A stretch of DNA of 5,521 nt, from NCBI GenBank assembly GCA_964490935.1, contig CAZBEO010000154.1, positions 1 to 5,521 on the forward strand. Direction: 5' to 3'. Of this stretch, positions 2,842 to 5,521 are shown piece by piece. Both the position numbers and the translations under genes were made by a program. The DNA comes from JAQVYB01 sp964490935 (GTDB taxonomy: Bacteria; Verrucomicrobiota; Kiritimatiellia; RZYC01). The notes under the pieces are model-generated. The model was not told the DNA's origin and searched no databases. It was given only the letters and a program-made list of their open reading frames with translations. The number at the start of each line of letters is the position of its first letter. The first letter of the stretch is position 1.

Positions 2842-5043
2842 ATGCTGCTCAACCACGGCTTCCGCCTGCTGCTCATCGTACTGACGCTCACGGTTCAATC
2901 GGCTTTCGCCGCACGGCAGTTTGTCGCGGATGGCGGCGGGTTCGTCACCCTCGAACGAGATGGCTGCACCAGCACCTTTCAGTTGAGTCAAAGCAGTTCC
3001 GGGGAGCCGCTCTTTGATGGGGCTGAACTGGGCACCTTTAACGCCGAAGGAGGCAGCACCCTGCTTTTGAACGGCTTTTCCGCCACCACGTCGGAAGATG
3101 GCGGAAGCTATATCGGCGGCGCGGCGGTGGTCTGCGCGGTCTATGCCGAAGGCGCTTCAGTCAAACCGTTCGTCACCAACTATCACACGTCCTATTACTC
3201 AGACGGTTCAGGCGTAAAATGCCACTATGCAACCAATCTGAATGTGAACCTGCTTTCAGGGCTCGCCTCCGGTACCTACCGCGTGGAAACCTATCTCTTT
3301 GCATACGGCAATGCCGAGCCCCTCCTGAACAACAACAACGGAAGCAATTATATCGCCCGTTTCACCTATGCCGCCAACCCAATACCACCTCCTTCCAGTG
3401 CCACACCCAACGGGAAAATCGAACTCTCCTTCACCTGTCAAACCAACACCGGATTCGGAAAAGACCTCTATGTGGTCGGCAACCATCCCGATCTCGGCAG
3501 TTGGAATCCGGTCGATGCGAAAAAACTGTACTGGACCGAGGACAACCTCTGGCGCGGGAAAATAGCAGTCACCGCGCAAAGTGACCTTGATTACAAGTTC
3601 ATCATCCGAACGAATGAGGGCTCGGTGATCTGTGACGGCGCAAACAACGCGACCTGGTTTCTAGGCCCCAACAAGCGAACCAATGCACCAGGCATCACCG
3701 GTGCTCCCTACGCTGGGAAGACCATCTATTACTATTCGGGCTGGACGAATGCCGCCATCCTGTATCAATGCGGGTTCGACACCAATTATTACGACGTGCC
3801 CTTGCAGCGCATCGGCAACGGGCGTACTCCCGGCGAATACCTGTACTCGGCCTCGGGCTTTGCCAAGGCCGGAGAAAAAATCACCTTCGTACCGCATGGC
3901 TTTTTCGATGGGGTCGAGAGCTGGGACCACTGCCCCATCGAAGGGCTCGACAATTACTTTACCATGCTGGATATCTTCTTCCTGCAAGACGGCCAGGTAT
4001 ATAATTACACCCCACCCGAAACACCCACTTCCAGTCGCATCGAACCGAAGTGGATCACCTCGAACTGGCACCCGACAATCCCCTCGCGCAATGTGCAAAT
4101 TTACCTCCCCCGCAATTACGACCTCAACCCCAACAAGCGCTATCCGGTCCTCTATCTGCACGATGGACAGAACATGTTTTCTCCAGGCGGAAGTTACGGT
4201 TGCTGGTATGCTGAAATCGCCACAGAACACCTGATCAGTTTGGGTATGATGAGCGAGTCCATTCTGGTGGCCGTGGATAGCACCGATGAGCGGCTTCATG
4301 AATATCTGGCCGATGGCGACTCCACCGAGTATGGCGACGGAACAGCCAATCTCTACCTGCGCTTTCTTGCGGATAATGTTAAGCCCCATATAGACTTCAC
4401 TTACCGCACGTTATCCGACGAAGCCCACACCGCTACGCTGGGGTCCTCCTTCGGCGGAATCGTCTCCATTTACCTCGGTCTCTCCTCCAATGTATTCGGA
4501 CGCGTGGGCCCGATGTCGCCTTCTTTCTGGGCCTGCACTAATTTTGTTCAGCAGAAAATTCGCGATGGCGATTCCTCGGGCAGGCGCATCTACCTAGACT
4601 GCGGAACCCATGAGACCAGTGAAACCATGTGGGAGCCGATGTGGGAGGTGTATAATGAGTTTCTTGCCGATGGCTATGCGGAAAACAGCACCTTGCTGAC
4701 CGCCTTTGGATGCGGACACGAACACAATGAGGCAGCCTGGTCCCTGCGCATTACCAATGCCCTTACCTTCCTGATGGATATCCGGGATGAACCCAACGAG
4801 CTCGCCCGCCATCTGCACCCCCCTGAAAGCCGCGTCGAACGGATGGACGACAAGGTGACGCTGCGCTTCCAGGCCCTCAAGGAAGTGCCTTATATTCTTC
4901 AACGCACAGGCAATCTTACCACTCCCGCCTGGCAGAACATACAAACCGCTCAGGTGACATCGGCCTTATGGGCTAATGCCTCGCTCGCAGACACGAACCC
5001 GCCACCTGCGCGTGCCTGCTACCGAATCCTCTCCAGCCCCTGA
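2842..5043 (+). CDS. Secreted multidomain esterase with starch-binding-like modules
   Basis: 733 residues. ATG 2842 is chosen over upstream TTG 2785 and ATG 2806 because AAAGGG (2830-2835) is 6 bases away and the protein then opens with a clean Sec signal peptide (about 1-23, ending AFA|A). Domains: an unrecognised beta-rich region (24-180); a CBM20-like module (about 190-285; VVGNHPDLGSWNP with Trp221, DYKFIIR); a second module resembling CBM25/26 (about 288-395; IYYYSGW with Trp301, WD at 361, NY at 371); a CE1/EstD-type alpha/beta-hydrolase (about 405-655) with HDGQNMF (440-446), nucleophile Ser536 in GSSFGG, probable acid Asp586 (LDCGTHE) and base His628 (HNEAAW); and a beta tail (658-733). 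It probably removes ester groups from, or attached to, alpha-glucans outside the cytoplasm. Catalysis is well supported; the substrate is inferred, and the CBM25/26 call is tentative. Confidence 0.85.
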   Translation: MLLNHGFRLLLIVLTLTVQSAFAARQFVADGGGFVTLERDGCTSTFQLSQSSSGEPLFDGAELGTFNAEGGSTLLLNGFSATTSEDGGSYIGGAAVVCAVYAEGASVKPFVTNYHTSYYSDGSGVKCHYATNLNVNLLSGLASGTYRVETYLFAYGNAEPLLNNNNGSNYIARFTYAANPIPPPSSATPNGKIELSFTCQTNTGFGKDLYVVGNHPDLGSWNPVDAKKLYWTEDNLWRGKIAVTAQSDLDYKFIIRTNEGSVICDGANNATWFLGPNKRTNAPGITGAPYAGKTIYYYSGWTNAAILYQCGFDTNYYDVPLQRIGNGRTPGEYLYSASGFAKAGEKITFVPHGFFDGVESWDHCPIEGLDNYFTMLDIFFLQDGQVYNYTPPETPTSSRIEPKWITSNWHPTIPSRNVQIYLPRNYDLNPNKRYPVLYLHDGQNMFSPGGSYGCWYAEIATEHLISLGMMSESILVAVDSTDERLHEYLADGDSTEYGDGTANLYLRFLADNVKPHIDFTYRTLSDEAHTATLGSSFGGIVSIYLGLSSNVFGRVGPMSPSFWACTNFVQQKIRDGDSSGRRIYLDCGTHETSETMWEPMWEVYNEFLADGYAENSTLLTAFGCGHEHNEAAWSLRITNALTFLMDIRDEPNELARHLHPPESRVERMDDKVTLRFQALKEVPYILQRTGNLTTPAWQNIQTAQVTSALWANASLADTNPPPARACYRILSSP

Positions 5044-5128
5044 TTGGATTCCCTGTAACTCCGCGTCCCAGCCGAGCAGGTCGGGCGAATACCTCCGGCT
5101 GAGCCGTGAACGCCGGCACACACCTGTG

Positions 5129-5179
5129 GTCTCGCATTACCCCGAGACAGCTCATTCCCGTTTAATGCAGGTTTTTTTT
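5129..5179 (+). terminator. Weak candidate terminator after the esterase gene
   Basis: GTCTCG (5129-5134) and CGAGAC (5143-5148) form a 6-bp stem with an 8-base loop, and a run of eight T follows at 5172-5179. The T-run is over 20 bases past the stem, so this is not a proper intrinsic terminator. A second weak stem (CCGGC 5095-5099, GCCGG 5112-5116) lies upstream. Transcription of the esterase may end in this area, but the sequence does not show it cleanly. Confidence 0.2.
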
Positions 5180-5242
5180 GCAAGAAGGAACGCTTTGATG
5201 TACTACCTTCCTGTACACCCAATTCAATAAAGGAAAAACACC

Positions 5243-5521
5243 ATGCTGCTGAAAGTGAAAAAACTCGTTCCAGAAGCGCAGGCGCCTCACTACGCCCATC
5301 CCGGGGATGCCGGGCTCGACCTCTTTTCCATACAGGAGTCCATCCTGCCGCCCGGTGAGTCCGCCATGATCAAAACCGGCATCGCCATCGAACTGCCCCC
5401 CGGCACCGAAGGGCAGGTCCGCCCTCGCAGCGGGCTGGCCGCCAAGCACCAGATCACCGTCCTCAATACCCCCGGCACCATCGACGAAGGGTACCGCGGA
5501 GAGGTCGGCGTTATACTGATC
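5243..5521 (+). CDS. dut: dUTP diphosphatase (dUTPase), 3' end cut by window
   Basis: The first 93 codons of a trimeric-type dUTPase, which hydrolyses dUTP to dUMP and pyrophosphate, keeping uracil out of DNA and feeding dTMP synthesis in the cytoplasm. Conserved motif 1 (GDAGLDL, residues 21-27), motif 2 (RPRSGLA, about 60-66) and motif 3 (NTPGTIDEGYRGEVGV, from about 75) are all present. Motif 3 carries the Asp that activates water and the Tyr that excludes ribose. Motifs 4 and 5 (GQR...Q and the flexible C-terminal arm) lie beyond the window; family length is about 145-150 residues. AAAGGA (5229-5234) precedes the ATG with good spacing. The gene sits 199 bases after the esterase on the same strand and is probably independent of it. 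It reads as a normal housekeeping gene outside the array. Confidence 0.95.
   Translation, partial: MLLKVKKLVPEAQAPHYAHPGDAGLDLFSIQESILPPGESAMIKTGIAIELPPGTEGQVRPRSGLAAKHQITVLNTPGTIDEGYRGEVGVILI

Noticed and set aside
3418..3424. ATCGAAC, the same heptamer as the cassette 1 inverse core, also at 4039-4045
   Set aside because: Both copies are inside the esterase coding sequence with no paired core or hairpin, so they are chance matches. They show that the heptamer alone is not evidence.
3661..4389. 242-codon open frame on the minus strand
   Set aside because: It lies wholly opposite the esterase gene, has no recognisable domain and is a shadow of the coding strand.
5172..5179. Run of eight T as a Rho-independent terminator or slippage site
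   Set aside because: No stem directly precedes it and it is not within a gene; kept only as part of a low-confidence terminator region.

Overview
The window looks like a chromosomal piece of a Verrucomicrobiota/Kiritimatiellota-type (PVC) bacterium. The main clue is the C-terminus of the large secreted esterase (around 2842-5043). It ends in the short beta-rich tail common on exported proteins of that group: a segment of the type 'QRTGNLTTPAWQ' followed by 'DTNPPPARACYRI'. This placement is inference; no rRNA or other marker is present.

Layout. Positions 1-135 are a flank with no gene I can defend. Positions 136-2209 hold three consecutive, complete integron-type gene cassettes. Cassette 1 (137-745) carries a ribbon-helix-helix antitoxin and a RelE/ParE toxin. 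Cassette 2 (746-1523) carries a HigB-type toxin and its XRE antitoxin. Cassette 3 (1524-2209) carries a RelB/DinJ antitoxin and a YafQ-like toxin. Each ends in an imperfect inverted-repeat recombination site of attC type (688-751, 1424-1529, 2135-2215). A fourth cassette starts at 2210 with a small membrane-anchored BamE-like protein (2222-2653), but I can find no attC for it. After a gene-free stretch (2654-2841) come the exported esterase and the start of a dUTPase gene (dut, 5243 onward, cut by the window edge). Both look like ordinary chromosomal genes.

The main observation is how the cassettes are delimited. In an integron, the inverse core site (R'', ending AAC) at the 3' end of a cassette should be complementary to that cassette's own first bases, because the two belong to the same site in the circular form. 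This holds for all three complete cassettes: 688-694 vs 136-142, 1423-1430 vs 745-752, and 2134-2141 vs 1523-1530. Yet the core sites (GTTCGAT, GTTCGCT, GTTGTGC) depart from the textbook GTTRRRY consensus, so a standard attC search may miss or under-score them. No integrase gene is visible, so this is either part of a larger integron or an integrase-less attC cluster (CALIN).

Functionally, the three toxin-antitoxin cassettes come from three different families. TA cassettes are known to stabilise cassette arrays, since loss of a module poisons the cell. Cassette 1 has a good promoter of its own, with operator-like palindromes overlapping it. In cassette 2 an inverted repeat covers the toxin's Shine-Dalgarno and start codon. 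The esterase is unrelated to the array: it appears to pair a CE1/EstD-type catalytic domain with two alpha-glucan-binding-like modules.
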